34,206 bases of DNA from an uncultured Succinivibrionaceae bacterium (lineage in GTDB: Bacteria > Pseudomonadota > Gammaproteobacteria > Enterobacterales > Succinivibrionaceae). Below the pieces are notes generated by a model. The model did no database searches, had not been told where the DNA came from, and saw nothing but the letters and a program-made list of their open reading frames with translations. Made by a program: the position numbers and the translations under genes. Shown here in pieces: positions 16,105 through 25,400 of this stretch (within the stretch, counting starts at the first letter, position 1; each line of letters starts with the position of its first letter). The stretch is taken from NCBI GenBank assembly GCA_949286015.1, contig CASEBB010000012.1:1-34206 (forward strand), given 5' to 3'.

Positions 16105-16596
16105 GTGTCAGAAAGCAACGAGATCCAGAACCAAGAAGTCCAAGAGAAGCACACACTTAACGTGGAGCAGATCATGGAGCTCTTGCCTCATCGTTACCCA
16201 TTTTTGATGGTAGACAAGGTGATCGACTACAAGATCACTGATGAGCACAAGACTTTACGTGCGGTGAAGAACGTTAGCTTCAATGAGCCTTTCTTTCAGG
16301 GGCACTTTCCTGGCAAGCCAGTATTGCCTGGTGTCTTGATTTTAGAGGCCATGGCGCAAGCGACTGGCGTATTAGCTTTTACCATGGTGGGCAAGCCAGA
16401 GCCAGGTGAGCTTTATTACTTTGCCAGCATTGACCACGCACGTTTCCGTCGTCCTGTGGTGCCTGGTGATCAGCTCATCTTAGACGTGGAGTTCTTGAAG
16501 GAGAAGCGTGGTATTGCTTCGTTTAAGGGCGTGGCCACAGTTGATGGTGAGGTGGTGTGCTCTGCTGACCTGATGTGTGCCAAGGTGCGCACTTAA
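16105..16596 (+). CDS. fabZ: FabZ, 3-hydroxyacyl-ACP dehydratase
   Basis: Dehydrates 3-hydroxyacyl-ACP to trans-2-enoyl-ACP in type II fatty acid synthesis. It competes with LpxA and LpxD for hydroxyacyl-ACP, which explains its place in this cluster. The 163-residue hot-dog fold has the catalytic pair H67 in GHFPGKP and E81 in [14 protein letters not shown], 14 residues apart as in known FabZ proteins. The lead strand [17 protein letters not shown] is also typical. A hydrophilic N-terminal extension of about 20 residues makes it slightly longer than the E. coli protein. The start is GTG with AAGG about 10 nt upstream. Confidence 0.96.
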   Translation: MSESNEIQNQEVQEKHTLNVEQIMELLPHRYPFLMVDKVIDYKITDEHKTLRAVKNVSFNEPFFQGHFPGKPVLPGVLILEAMAQATGVLAFTMVGKPEPGELYYFASIDHARFRRPVVPGDQLILDVEFLKEKRGIASFKGVATVDGEVVCSADLMCAKVRT

Positions 16597-17399
16597 TTGC
16601 GCTCTGAGCGGCAGTAAGCAGTTTGCCCTCGTTGCCTCATGGTGTGTTGCGGCTCGTTAGGGCCGCTGTAAGCAGAGGTGGGAGCGGGGCTACTCCTCTC
16701 TTGCTCAGGGTTACCCCTGAAGCGGGCTTTACCTGTAAGTAACCCTCTGGCTAGGGATAAATGAGGCACTGGTGGTGCTCCTGTAGCGCGGGGATAAAAC
16801 TCATTAGAGGGCGGTGAACCTGTAAGATGGGGCTGAAACCCACCCTTGAGGTTATACGCAGCACGCAGAGTGCTAGCGCCGAGGCCAGCTTAAAGCTGCC
16901 TGTGAGAGGCGGTGATGACCGCAGTCACCATGAGGTGCAGTAGCACATCGTCAGCGCAATAGCACAACCGCACAACCTCTGTCCTCAGATGCAGTTACAT
17001 TGGTCGCGCTCGACTCTCTGTCTGTGGCTCTGTAGCGCTGGGGCTGCTGTAGAGTTTAGCGGCGCGACGAGAGGTACAAAGGGACTGCTCCTGAAGTTGC
17101 TTGGTACCACGCGCTCATAGCCCGATGTAGCGTAATAGCCCCCTGTAGTGGTAAGGCTTTTGAGCCTACTGCGCAGTAGAGATGTTGGGAGAATACCGCA
17201 CCCAGATAAGCTTTTAGCAGCACAGCACCCAAGGCCCAACGCAGCTTTTTAGGCCGTAGCTCTTGCGGCAACATGTGGCGCAAACGCCGCAGGTGCTTAG
17301 AGCAAAGTAGGCTACGTGGCATGCTACCTGTCAGCAGGTAGCGGCGTAAGACAAAATTTATACTCCCAGTGGTGAGTAACCTCAAAGGAATGGCGCGAA
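16597..17399. other. 803-nt fabZ-lpxA spacer, no credible gene
   Basis: fabZ and lpxA nearly touch in E. coli, but here they are 0.8 kb apart. Minus-strand frames in the spacer overlap lpxA or lack domains and start signals. A perfect hairpin lies at 17323-17342. A TATACT box near 17359 could be a -10 for lpxA, but no -35 fits. I recognise no repeat family in the rest. Confidence 0.5.
17323..17342 (+). promoter_or_regulatory. perfect hairpin 58 nt upstream of lpxA
   Basis: GCTACCTG (17323-17330), loop TCAG, CAGGTAGC (17335-17342). There is no T-tract, so it is not a standard terminator. It lies in the probable leader of lpxA and could affect mRNA processing or attenuation. Confidence 0.35.
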
Positions 17400-18305
17400 A
17401 TGGCGGAAAACAACAGCAATCAGGATGTAACGTCCCAAGGTCAAGCCACCCACGCTCACGAGGAGCTGACAGGTGTCCGCGCCTATGCATTACCGACCTC
17501 TTATGAGGGCAGTCCTACCATTGCCGCCACAGCCCAGATTGCTGACAGTGCCAAGTTACGGGGCAAGGTAGTAGTCGGTAACTACGTGGTCATTAAGGAC
17601 AACGTGATTATTGAGGGCGACGTCACCATTGGTAATGGCTGTGTGATTGAGCCTAATTGCGTGCTGCGCGGCCCAAGCGTCATTGGTGAAAACAACCACT
17701 TCTACCAGTTCTGCTCTATTGGTGAAGCTTGCCAAGACTTAAAGTACCACGGTGAGCCAACCCGCCTCATTATTGGCAATGACAATACTTTTCGTGAGCA
17801 CTGCACCGTGCATCGTGGCACCACGCAGGGCTTAAACGAGACACGCGTCGGCTCGAACAATCTCTTTATGGTCAACACCCACGTGGCACATGATTGCGTG
17901 GTAGGTGACCACTGCATATTCTCCAATAATGCGACGCTGGCAGGTCACGTCACCATTGGTGATTACGTGATTTTTGGTGGCTTAGCGGCGATTCACCAAT
18001 TTGGTCGTGTGGGTGCGCATGCCTTTGTGGCGGGCATGGCTGCTCTGAATATGGACGTGCCACCATATGTGATGGCAGCTGGCCATTATGCCAAGCCTTT
18101 TGGCATCAATAAGGTGGGCTTAGCCCGCCGTGGCTTCTCTGAAGAGGCCATTAACGCCATTAAGAAGGCCTACATGATTATCTACCACAAGCACCTCACC
18201 ATTGAGGAGGCGCTGCCACAGCTTGAGGAGCTGGCACAGCAAGAGAGCGCTGTGCAGATCATGGTGGACTTCTTAAAGGAGAATGGGCGCGGCATTGTGC
18301 GCTAA
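17400..18305 (+). CDS. lpxA: LpxA, UDP-GlcNAc 3-O-acyltransferase
   Basis: The first step of lipid A synthesis: acyl transfer from hydroxyacyl-ACP to UDP-GlcNAc, in the cytoplasm. The 301 residues compare with 262 in E. coli. The excess is an N-terminal extension of about 39 residues, rich in Gln/Asn/His. Hexapeptide repeats ([19 protein letters not shown] onwards) build the left-handed beta-helix, and the catalytic histidine is H164 in NTHVAHDC. The C-terminal helical part ([20 protein letters not shown]) is standard. AAAGGAA lies about 9 nt before ATG. A downstream in-frame start giving the usual length is not obvious, so the extension is probably real. A strong terminator follows, so it ends a transcription unit. 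Confidence 0.95.
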   Translation: MAENNSNQDVTSQGQATHAHEELTGVRAYALPTSYEGSPTIAATAQIADSAKLRGKVVVGNYVVIKDNVIIEGDVTIGNGCVIEPNCVLRGPSVIGENNHFYQFCSIGEACQDLKYHGEPTRLIIGNDNTFREHCTVHRGTTQGLNETRVGSNNLFMVNTHVAHDCVVGDHCIFSNNATLAGHVTIGDYVIFGGLAAIHQFGRVGAHAFVAGMAALNMDVPPYVMAAGHYAKPFGINKVGLARRGFSEEAINAIKKAYMIIYHKHLTIEEALPQLEELAQQESAVQIMVDFLKENGRGIVR

Positions 18306-18323
18306 GCTCAGAAGTGAGGAGAG

Positions 18324-18354
18324 GGGAAGCTTGAGGGCTTCCCTTTTTCGTTTT
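18324..18354 (+). terminator. rho-independent terminator after lpxA
   Basis: GGGAAGC (18324-18330), a 6-nt loop and GCTTCCC (18337-18343) are followed at once by TTTTTCGTTTT. This is a textbook intrinsic terminator starting 19 nt after the lpxA stop. It implies that lpxB is transcribed from its own promoter, unlike in the compact enterobacterial operon. Confidence 0.88.
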
Positions 18355-18954
18355 ATGGGCTGCTGCATAAGGCAGAGCCTTATTCGGAGCTACCAAAGAT
18401 TGCTGCCTGCTTTACCCTGATATGAGGGGTTAGCTGAGACGCTACTCTTGAGATAAGGCGCCATAAGGCGCACTTTAGCTCATCAACCTTTGTGGCAGGC
18501 ACAAGAGGCGTAAGCAGGGCATAAAGCACGATGTCTGTAGTGGAGATGAGCAACCAATTACCTCTAAGTGGTAGTCGACAGCACTGGTCGCATTAAAGGG
18601 AACGGACACAAAAGACGCCTCCAAAGATCGAGTACAGAGCGGGCTTGAGGTGCCATCTCAGGATAAATCTGTGCAGGCCGCGTCCCGTCGTGTGGGCATT
18701 GCCTGCATTGGTGGTGGCTTTGTCCATGATAGCCACTGTGCTGTGCTCGTCAGCATAACCCTCAACTCACAGCCTCTACTGCCGCCTAATTTACCGCTAA
18801 GGGGTTTGGGGGTAAAATGCTCAATTTTGCGTACCTTGGCACTGGGGTGGTAACGGCATTCTCATGACGATATTCCCGTGCTTCTGACGGTGGGCTTGCT
18901 GGGTGACTCTTTATTGTAGGAACGTTGCCCTCACTTTTTCTTTCACCACAGTAG
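18355..18954. other. 600-nt spacer upstream of lpxB
   Basis: Contains one REP-like palindrome (18435-18472). TAAAAT near 18812, with TTACCG 16 nt upstream of it, could be a weak promoter for lpxB, about 140 nt from its start. A plus-strand frame of 67 codons at 18650 has no features of a real gene. Confidence 0.4.
18435..18472 (-). repeat. REP-like palindrome, family B, reverse orientation
   Basis: On the minus strand it reads GCGCCTTATGGCGCCTTATC followed by TCAAGAGTAGCG, matching the cores at 31214-31252 and 33143-33178. It consists of a GC-rich inverted repeat followed by TTATCT.GAGAGTAG. Confidence 0.6.
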
Positions 18955-20988
18955 ATGTATATGGCGACGAGCAGTAGCGACTTACCAGTCAATCCCCATT
19001 TGTATGCCCTCATTGCCTGCGAGCTCTCCGGTGATACCCTCGGTGCTGGCCTCATGAGAGCCATTAAGCGTCACGACCCTCAGGCGCAGTTTATTGGCAT
19101 CGGCGGCCCTAAGATGGCCCGCTACGGCCTGCAATCAGAGGTGCCTTTAGAGTCGCTGTCCTTTATGGGCATCTTTGAAGTCGCAGCGCACCTTTTCTCC
19201 TTACTCTCCATTCGCCGCAACATCACTAAAAAGCTCCTCAAAGCACGTCCAGTAGTCATGATTGGCATCGATGCCCCTGACTTTAACCTGCACGTCGAGC
19301 ACCGCCTCAAAATATCCGGCATCAAGACCATTCACTACGTCAGCCCATCGGTGTGGGCATGGCGTGAGGGCCGCATGAAGAAGATCAAGGCCGCTTGTGA
19401 TGAGGTCTTGGCCCTGCTGCCTTTTGAAAAGGAATTCTACGATCAGCATGAGATGGCCTGCACTTACGTCGGCCATACCCTCGCTAACAGCATCCCTGTA
19501 GAGATTGACCAAAACGCTGCCCGTGAACGTATCGGCCTTTACAAAAACAGCGTCGAGGCCATTGAGGGTAAGGTGCTGGCGATCCTGCCAGGCTCCCGCC
19601 GTGGCATCATTAGTCGTATGCTGCCGCTGTATGCCCGTACTGCGCAGCTGATTCGCAATCAGGTCAAGGACATCACCTTTATCAGCGTGGCGCCTAACCA
19701 CGACATTGCCATCCTCATCAAGGATCTGTGGCTGCAATACGCCCCTGAGATCTCCTTGACCGTCTTTGTCAGTAACCAAGAGGATGCCATTGCCGCTGCT
19801 GATGCCTGCCTCTTAACCTGTGGCACCATTGCTTTTGAGGCCATGCTCTTAAAGCGCCCAATGGTGGTGGCCTATAAGGTCTCTTCCTTAAGTGCCATCA
19901 TTGCCCGTAAGCTCCTTAAGGTCAACATGTACTCGCTGCCAAACTTACTGGCTAAGCGTCCAATTGTGACCGAGCTTATTCAAGAGGACTGCACCCCAGA
20001 GAAGATGTGCTACGAGTGCATCCGCTTGCTGACCTCAGATAACCTCCTCATGAAAAGAGAGTTTGCCTCGATTCATGAGAGTATCCGCACTAATGCCGAC
20101 GAGCTTGCCTGTGGCGTGGTCTTACGCTTACGTGAGCAGGTCTTACAGGTATTGCCTGCTGCCTCAGCAGTGGAATCCCCAGCCGCCAGCACTGGCGCTG
20201 ACCACACCACCACTGAGGATGGTAGTGCTGCGCAGGGAGATACTACCCCTCAGGATGCTGCCGTAGCGGCTCTTGCAGAGCCGAGTGCAGCTACTGACGC
20301 TAGCGCTGTCACTGACGCTGCTACTGCAGCGATGGCTGCAAAAGATGGCAAGACGGGGCTTAGTGTCAGCGAGCAGGCGGCCCTCAGCGTGACCGAGATT
20401 GTGGAGGCGGCAGTCTATAACGATAAGCTGCAGCAACAGCGCTTGGCTGGTATCTCCGCTAAGGAAGAAGCGCGTGATGTCGACGACATGAAAGTGGTGC
20501 CCCTGAGCGCGCAAGTAAGTGGCGTCGGGAGTGGCGTAGATGGCGTTACTGGCATCACCGTCGCGTCCTTAAACGAGCAGATGGTGCCACTGCGTCAGGG
20601 CCTTGATGATGCGACCATTGCCCGCTTGCAGCAGGAAGTTAACGGCATGGAGCCCGCTTTATCACTGGAGGAGGTGCTGCATCTGCCTAATACTGAAGCC
20701 AAGAGCAGTGCTGCCGGTAAAAAGGGCGTGGGTAAGGGCAAGCTGAAGCACTTAAGTCTCAACAGTGAGGATATGAACGAGGCTGATGGTTTAGAGCTGG
20801 GTGTGCGCGCCAAGAGCCCACGGCGTGAAAAAGGTGCGGCCTTTAAGGATAAGAGCAGCTCCAAAGCAGCAGGCAACGCCGCCCAAGAGTCAGCGACCAC
20901 TGTGCGGGTAACGCGCGGACGCAGCCGCAATACACGAAAAAAGGGGAGCAGTGCTGGCAGCAGTGGTGGCGCGGATACGGCGATCTAA
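18955..20988 (+). CDS. lpxB: LpxB, lipid A disaccharide synthase, with a long C-terminal extension
   Basis: Condenses UDP-2,3-diacylglucosamine with lipid X to form the lipid A disaccharide, as a GT-B (GT19) enzyme on the inner face of the inner membrane. Residues 1-400 are the complete catalytic core: ACELSGDTLGAGLMRAIK, FIGIGGPKM, GIDAPDFNLHVE, HYVSPSVWAWREGR, LPFEKEFY, ILPGSRRGII, TCGTIAFEAMLLKRPMVVAYK, YSLPNLLAKRPIVTELIQ. E. coli LpxB is 382 residues. Here about 276 more follow (about 402-677), first Ala/Thr/Ser/Asp-rich, then mixed, then strongly basic (SRNTRKKGSS near the end). No domain is recognised there. A second ATG two codons downstream (18961) is an equally good start. It has its own transcription unit after the lpxA terminator. 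Confidence 0.95.
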   Translation: MYMATSSSDLPVNPHLYALIACELSGDTLGAGLMRAIKRHDPQAQFIGIGGPKMARYGLQSEVPLESLSFMGIFEVAAHLFSLLSIRRNITKKLLKARPVVMIGIDAPDFNLHVEHRLKISGIKTIHYVSPSVWAWREGRMKKIKAACDEVLALLPFEKEFYDQHEMACTYVGHTLANSIPVEIDQNAARERIGLYKNSVEAIEGKVLAILPGSRRGIISRMLPLYARTAQLIRNQVKDITFISVAPNHDIAILIKDLWLQYAPEISLTVFVSNQEDAIAAADACLLTCGTIAFEAMLLKRPMVVAYKVSSLSAIIARKLLKVNMYSLPNLLAKRPIVTELIQEDCTPEKMCYECIRLLTSDNLLMKREFASIHESIRTNADELACGVVLRLREQVLQVLPAASAVESPAASTGADHTTTEDGSAAQGDTTPQDAAVAALAEPSAATDASAVTDAATAAMAAKDGKTGLSVSEQAALSVTEIVEAAVYNDKLQQQRLAGISAKEEARDVDDMKVVPLSAQVSGVGSGVDGVTGITVASLNEQMVPLRQGLDDATIARLQQEVNGMEPALSLEEVLHLPNTEAKSSAAGKKGVGKGKLKHLSLNSEDMNEADGLELGVRAKSPRREKGAAFKDKSSSKAAGNAAQESATTVRVTRGRSRNTRKKGSSAGSSGGADTAI

Positions 20989-21055
20989 GCCAATGATAGA
21001 GGCGATGGCTTAAGGCCCGCAATCCTTGCAGACATGCCATGAGAGGCTCAACATC

Positions 21056-21060
21056 GGAGG
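21056..21060 (+). promoter_or_regulatory. Shine-Dalgarno sequence that fixes the rnhB start
   Basis: GGAGG, 5 nt before ATG at 21066. The upstream in-frame ATG at 21039 has no such site, and conservation of the protein begins after 21066. Confidence 0.75.
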
Positions 21061-21065
21061 CGGTA

Positions 21066-21908
21066 ATGCTACCAAAATTCACTTATCCGCTCGATCCGCG
21101 TACAGCCTTAGTGTGTGGTATCGACGAGGCGGGCCGTGGCCCTCTCATGGGCGATGTGGTCGCTGGCTGCGTTATCCTTGACTATAACCGCCCTATAGCT
21201 GGCCTCAATGACAGCAAGCAATTGAGTGAAGCCAAGCGTGACGAGCTGGCAGCGCAAATCAAAGCTCAAGCCCGCGCCTTTGGAATTGGCCGCGCCTCTC
21301 CCCAAGAAATCGATGAGCTCAATATCCTCTACGCCACTTACCTCGCGATGAGCCGTGCCTTTACGGCTATGACGGAGATGCTGGTACAAAAAGAGGGGCC
21401 AGAGGTGTTAGGCGGGCAAGCAGATGTGGCTTCTGCCAGTGCGGCGGATATCCTGACACCGCAGCTTGTGGATAACAAAGCCACGGTGGGCTCTCTTTGT
21501 GGCAGGAGCAGCGGTGGTATCGCTCTGGTGCTTATTGATGGTAACCGTATTCCCCCACAACTGTCACAGCAGGGCTTAAGCTGTGAGGCAGTGGTAAAGG
21601 GCGATGCGCGTGTGGCGGAGATTGCGGCCGCTTCGATCCTTGCTAAGACCACACGTGATGCAGACCTGTATGCGCTGGATAAGCTCTACCCTGATTATGG
21701 CTTTGCGCTGCATAAGGGCTATCCGACACCGCTGCATTTAGAGCGCTTACAGCGCCTTGAGATACTGCCGTGTTATCGGCGCTCTTTTGGGCCGGTACGT
21801 AAGATACTTGAGGAGCGGGGCTTGGTGGTTAGCGCGGCTGAGGGAAGTGCAGCGGCTAAGGAAAGGGAGCAGGGCGCACAGGGATCGTTGTTTGAGATGC
21901 CTGAGTAG
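21066..21908 (+). CDS. rnhB: RNase HII
   Basis: Cleaves the RNA strand of RNA-DNA hybrids and incises at single ribonucleotides in DNA. The start at 21066 is set by GGAGG with 5-nt spacing, giving 280 residues. The catalytic D20-E21 lie in GIDEAGRGP. The third acid is in VLIDGNR and the fourth in [44 protein letters not shown] and [13 protein letters not shown] are family hallmarks. It is much longer than E. coli RNase HII (198) owing to an insert of about 50 residues ([19 protein letters not shown] and following) before the third acid and a C-terminal tail ([15 protein letters not shown]). It follows lpxB by 77 nt, probably co-transcribed. dnaE, which normally follows, is missing. Confidence 0.95.
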   Translation: MLPKFTYPLDPRTALVCGIDEAGRGPLMGDVVAGCVILDYNRPIAGLNDSKQLSEAKRDELAAQIKAQARAFGIGRASPQEIDELNILYATYLAMSRAFTAMTEMLVQKEGPEVLGGQADVASASAADILTPQLVDNKATVGSLCGRSSGGIALVLIDGNRIPPQLSQQGLSCEAVVKGDARVAEIAAASILAKTTRDADLYALDKLYPDYGFALHKGYPTPLHLERLQRLEILPCYRRSFGPVRKILEERGLVVSAAEGSAAAKEREQGAQGSLFEMPE

Positions 21909-21923
21909 TGAGCTGGGCTTGAG

Positions 21924-22217
21924 AGGTGGCAGGCGGCGCCTGCGGCGCTATCTCGAGGTGACAGGTGGCAAAGGCCACTGGTGCTGCTGTGCTGATGTTG
22001 TTGCTGTACAGTGATGTGTTGTGTCTCTGGAGAGGTGCTAAAGCACATGGTAAGCGGCGCCTATCGGCGCTATCTCGAGGTAACAATGGCATTGGCCACA
22101 GGTGCTGCGCTGTTGTTGTATGGTGATGTGCTGCCCCTCTGGGGAGGTGCCTTTGCACGGAATAAGCGGCGTCTGCAGCACTATCTTGAGGCGGCAGCTT
22201 GCTTTTTAGCTAAAGAT
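21924..22217 (+). repeat. tandem array of about 115-nt units, each with a REP-like core
   Basis: Two full units and a partial third fill the rnhB-accA spacer. Cores begin near 21930, 22051 and 22163 (spacing 121 and 112 nt): GGCGGCGCCTGCGGCGCTAT, AAGCGGCGCCTATCGGCGCT and AAGCGGCGTCTGCAGCACTA, each followed by TCTCGAGG or TCTTGAGG. The rest of units 1 and 2 also aligns (TGGTGATGTG, CTCTGGRGAGGTGC, TGCACRTGG-like). The core is shared with family B elsewhere, so this is a local amplification of that element. Confidence 0.75.
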
Positions 22218-22233
22218 GAAAATCGGCTAAAAT
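22205..22233 (+). promoter_or_regulatory. possible promoter of accA
   Basis: TTTAGC (22205-22210), a 17-nt spacer and TAAAAT (22228-22233), about 115 nt upstream of the accA start. The -10 fits sigma-70 well and the -35 poorly. Confidence 0.3.
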
Positions 22234-22348
22234 AACGCCTGCATGCTCACACATAGCATTACCCCATCTTTTGCGCTATAGTGCACAAGAATAAGTCATA
22301 GCACCTACGCTGTGACGCTGCTGTCTTAACCTCTTGAGGGCTTGGCGG

Positions 22349-23314
22349 ATGAACATCAACTACTTGGAATTTGAACAGCCAATTGCTGACCTGTTAACTC
22401 ACATCGAGGAGCTCAAGCGCCTGAGCACAACAGTGGGCAATGATGTTGACATGTCCAAAGAGCTCAAGCTCTTAGAGAAAAAGAACACCGAGCTGACCAA
22501 AAAGCTCTACTCCTCGCTGTCGGCATGGCAAATTGCGCAGGTGTCGCGTCACCCAATGCGCCCTTACACCTTGGACTACGTATCGCGTATCTTTACCGAC
22601 TTCCAAGAGTTAGCAGGTGACCGCGCCTTTGCTGACGATAAGGCCATTGTTGGTGGTATGGCCCGCTTAGAGGGCATGCCAGTCATGGTCATTGGCCACC
22701 AAAAGGGCCGCGATACTAAAGAGCGCACCATGCGTAACTTTGGTATGCCTCGTCCTGAGGGCTACCGTAAGGCCATGCGCTTAATGCGCTTAGCCGAGCG
22801 CTTCCACCTGCCTATCATCACCTTTATCGATACCCCAGGTGCTTACCCTGGTGTCGGTGCTGAGGAGCGCTCGCAGGCCGGTGCCATTGCCGAGAACTTA
22901 AAGCTCATGAGTGAGCTTAAGGTGCCTATTATCTGCACCGTGATCGGTGAGGGCGGCTCCGGTGGTGCCTTAGCGATCGGTGTGGGCGATCGCGTCAATA
23001 TGCTGCAGTACGCTACTTACTCTGTGATCTCTCCAGAGGGCTGCGCCTCCATTCTCTGGAAGAGTGCGGAAAAGGCCCCATTAGCAGCTGAGGCCATGAA
23101 CATCACCGCCGATAAGGTCAAGGCCTTAGGCTTAATCGATGAGATTGTACCTGAGCCTTTAGGTGGTGCACACCGTGATTACGACACCATGGCGCAAAAC
23201 CTAAAGAGCACCATTCTGCGGGAGCTTGCTGCTATTAAGGCCGACAGCAATAACAGCTACGACGACCTGCTCAACAACCGCTTTAACCGCCTCATGTCTT
23301 ACGGCTACTGCTAA
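22349..23314 (+). CDS. accA: AccA, acetyl-CoA carboxylase carboxyltransferase subunit alpha
   Basis: With AccD, transfers the carboxyl group from biotin carboxyl carrier protein to acetyl-CoA, making malonyl-CoA for fatty acid synthesis. The start at 22349 gives [15 protein letters not shown], matching the E. coli N-terminus, and 321 residues against 319. An upstream TTG at 22334 would add five residues and is less likely. Family blocks are [53 protein letters not shown], the [18 protein letters not shown] oxyanion region, [28 protein letters not shown] and a C-terminal [16 protein letters not shown]. It is a single gene after an array of repeats. A decayed copy of its last 140 nt lies at 27155-27293. 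Confidence 0.97.
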   Translation: MNINYLEFEQPIADLLTHIEELKRLSTTVGNDVDMSKELKLLEKKNTELTKKLYSSLSAWQIAQVSRHPMRPYTLDYVSRIFTDFQELAGDRAFADDKAIVGGMARLEGMPVMVIGHQKGRDTKERTMRNFGMPRPEGYRKAMRLMRLAERFHLPIITFIDTPGAYPGVGAEERSQAGAIAENLKLMSELKVPIICTVIGEGGSGGALAIGVGDRVNMLQYATYSVISPEGCASILWKSAEKAPLAAEAMNITADKVKALGLIDEIVPEPLGGAHRDYDTMAQNLKSTILRELAAIKADSNNSYDDLLNNRFNRLMSYGYC

Positions 23315-23329
23315 GAGGCTGGTTGAGGT

Positions 23330-23495
23330 GATGGCTGTCTCTGAGATTGGAGACGGCCGCAGCAGAGCCTCAGATGCTGCCCTTGTAGTTGTCTGGTAAA
23401 GGGCCATGGGGTAACTTGCAGTCTAATGCTATGCGGCGTCTTGTGCTCGTGGTAAATCTACTGTTGCGGGAATTATCCAAAGTTAGGGGGAGTTT
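23330..23495 (+). repeat. duplicated leader of the ATPase-nuclease genes, copy 1
   Basis: Aligns throughout with 25232-25400, including the identical block GGTAAAGGGCCATGGGGTAA, GCGGCGTCTTG and CAAAGTTAGGGGG at the ribosome-binding site. The leader of the third gene keeps the outer parts (27314-27360 and 27558-27635) around unrelated sequence. The leaders were duplicated with the genes and probably hold the promoter. Confidence 0.8.
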
Positions 23496-25184
23496 ATGCC
23501 AACCTTCGATCAGCTCAAGGAGATGTTGCCTGAGGGTCAGATTTTTTCTGCAATCAGGCAGAATGGCCACATTTATGTGGATAAGTCACGCTATCTCTAT
23601 AGGCTTGCTGTGTCGAGCGGGCCTTTGCTTTTGACACGTCCACGTCGTTTCGGCAAGAGCACGCTGGTGTCTGCACTGGAGGAGATCTTTCTGCACGGTG
23701 TGGCACCTTATGACGGGCACGAGTCTTATTTCAAGGGCCTTGAGGTTGAGCAGCTGTGGCCACAATTGCGGAATAATGATGGGCCCTTCTACGTGCTGCA
23801 CTTGGATTTTTGGAGGATGATGGAGCAATGCAAAGTCAAGAACGCTGATGAGTTTGAGATGATTCTTAATCAGCAAATCGTGCGTTTTGCTGCTGAAGAG
23901 CACATCGAGCTCCAGACTATAGATGCTGATTTGCAAAGAGAGGCCTTTGATTTACTTCTAGACGCAGTGCCTGACAGATCTATGGTGTTGTTGGTAGACG
24001 AGTATGATGCGCCTTTGACCAGTCTTTTTGCGTCTGATAATGACGCAGATATCGGAAATATGGTGAATGTGCTGCGTCACTTCTTCAGCAATGTAAAGGC
24101 GCAATCTGGTAAATTTCGTTTTACATTCATCACCGGTATTACGCGCTTAAAGGACAGCTCTATTTTTAGTGCTGTTAATAACATTGCGGATATCTCGCAA
24201 GATCCGTACTTTGGCTCCATCTGCGGCATTACGCGTGAGGAGTTACAACGCTATTTTCCTGAGCACTTACGCTATGCAGCTGCCAAGTGGTTGCAGTTGT
24301 CTGAGGAGCAGGTGAGTTCACAGAATGTGGAGCAACTGCTCGACGAGATGGCGACGTGGTATGACGGCTACTGCTTTGATAGCGATGGTGAAAACCATGT
24401 GTTTTCTCTGTGGTCAGTACTGTGCTTTTTCAAACAACACAATACAAAGTTCAGCCCGTATTGGTTTGAGGGCAGTGGACAGCTTCAGTTGCGTAAAATC
24501 TTGTCGCAGAAGTCATGGCAAGAGCGCTCAAAACTCTTGTCTGGTGAAAGCTTGCAGGTAGGATTAGGAGATTTTCTTAGTCCGAGCACGCTGAAGACGA
24601 TGCGACCAGAGGTCTTGCTCTTTCAGACTGGTTACTTGACGCTCAAATCACCGGTCGACTCTATTGTGAGTCTAGGAGTACCGAACAAAGAGATTGAGAT
24701 TGCTCTCACCCGCGAGACTTTCGAGGAGTTTCTTCCTAATTTCCTAAAGGTATTTGAGAGCTATAGCACCAAGCTGCGCACTGCTTTAGATACACACGAT
24801 GCTGCTGCCTTAAAGAAGTGTTTTAATGAGCTGTTGCATGGTGCCGATTATGATCACTATCCATTAACGCAAGAAAGTGCTATTGCGTTCGGCTTAAAGT
24901 TGGGTATTTCCTTATCGCTTAAAGTCAGGGTGGTTTTAAACCTCCATGAGTCTTTAGGCAGACCAGATGTGCTTTTTGACTGGCAGGATACGACGGTAGT
25001 CATTGAGCTCAAGTATGCGCACACTCAGGGCAAAGTCAAAGACTTGCTTAAGCAAGCGGTAAAGCAGATTCGGAACAAGAAATACGGCGAGACCTATGAG
25101 AGTCGGCCAATTTTATGGCGTCTGGCCATGGTGTTCTGTGCTGAGTCCCGTAAGATTACGGCTGTGCAGGTTGTGAAGGCATAG
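23496..25184 (+). CDS. AAA-ATPase-like / PD-(D/E)XK nuclease family protein, copy 1
   Basis: A 562-residue protein of the AAA-ATPase_like (PF09820 type) plus PD-(D/E)XK (PF08011 type) family, common in gut bacteria. Its function is not established, and defence or DNA processing is inferred. The N-terminus has VDKSRYLYRL and the P-loop LTRPRRFGKST (RRFGKS, 50-55). Walker B is LLVDEYDAP and a sensor-like block reads FITGITRLKDSSIFSAVNNI. The middle carries FPEHLRYA and WYDGYCFDSDGE. The C-terminal nuclease motif is RPDVLFDWQ then TTVVIELKYAH (D...E-x-K). All catalytic residues are present. AGGGGGAG lies 4 nt before ATG. First of three tandem paralogues, with more TTG/CTG leucine codons than the core genes. 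Confidence 0.88.
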   Translation: MPTFDQLKEMLPEGQIFSAIRQNGHIYVDKSRYLYRLAVSSGPLLLTRPRRFGKSTLVSALEEIFLHGVAPYDGHESYFKGLEVEQLWPQLRNNDGPFYVLHLDFWRMMEQCKVKNADEFEMILNQQIVRFAAEEHIELQTIDADLQREAFDLLLDAVPDRSMVLLVDEYDAPLTSLFASDNDADIGNMVNVLRHFFSNVKAQSGKFRFTFITGITRLKDSSIFSAVNNIADISQDPYFGSICGITREELQRYFPEHLRYAAAKWLQLSEEQVSSQNVEQLLDEMATWYDGYCFDSDGENHVFSLWSVLCFFKQHNTKFSPYWFEGSGQLQLRKILSQKSWQERSKLLSGESLQVGLGDFLSPSTLKTMRPEVLLFQTGYLTLKSPVDSIVSLGVPNKEIEIALTRETFEEFLPNFLKVFESYSTKLRTALDTHDAAALKKCFNELLHGADYDHYPLTQESAIAFGLKLGISLSLKVRVVLNLHESLGRPDVLFDWQDTTVVIELKYAHTQGKVKDLLKQAVKQIRNKKYGETYESRPILWRLAMVFCAESRKITAVQVVKA

Positions 25185-25231
25185 CAGCGGGCTTAATTGC
25201 TGCAATTGAGCCAGCGGCTTTAGCCTGTAGT

Positions 25232-25400
25232 TGGTGGCTGTCTCAGAGTAATAAGACAGCCGCAGCTGCGCATAAGAGGCTACCCTTGGTAGTCGCTCTG
25301 GTAAAGGGCCATGGGGTAACTTGCAGCCTACTGCCATGCGGCGTCTTGGTCTCGTGGTAAAGAGCCTGTTGTGGGCATGAGCCAAAGTTAGGGGGTAGTT
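25232..25400 (+). repeat. duplicated leader of the ATPase-nuclease genes, copy 2
   Basis: Counterpart of 23330-23495, about 80 percent alike by eye, ending in AGGGGGTAGTT before the ATG at 25401. Confidence 0.8.

Noticed and set aside
17056..17490. Minus-strand open frame overlapping the lpxA start
   Set aside because: It overlaps the well-supported lpxA start region, and its translation shows no family features.
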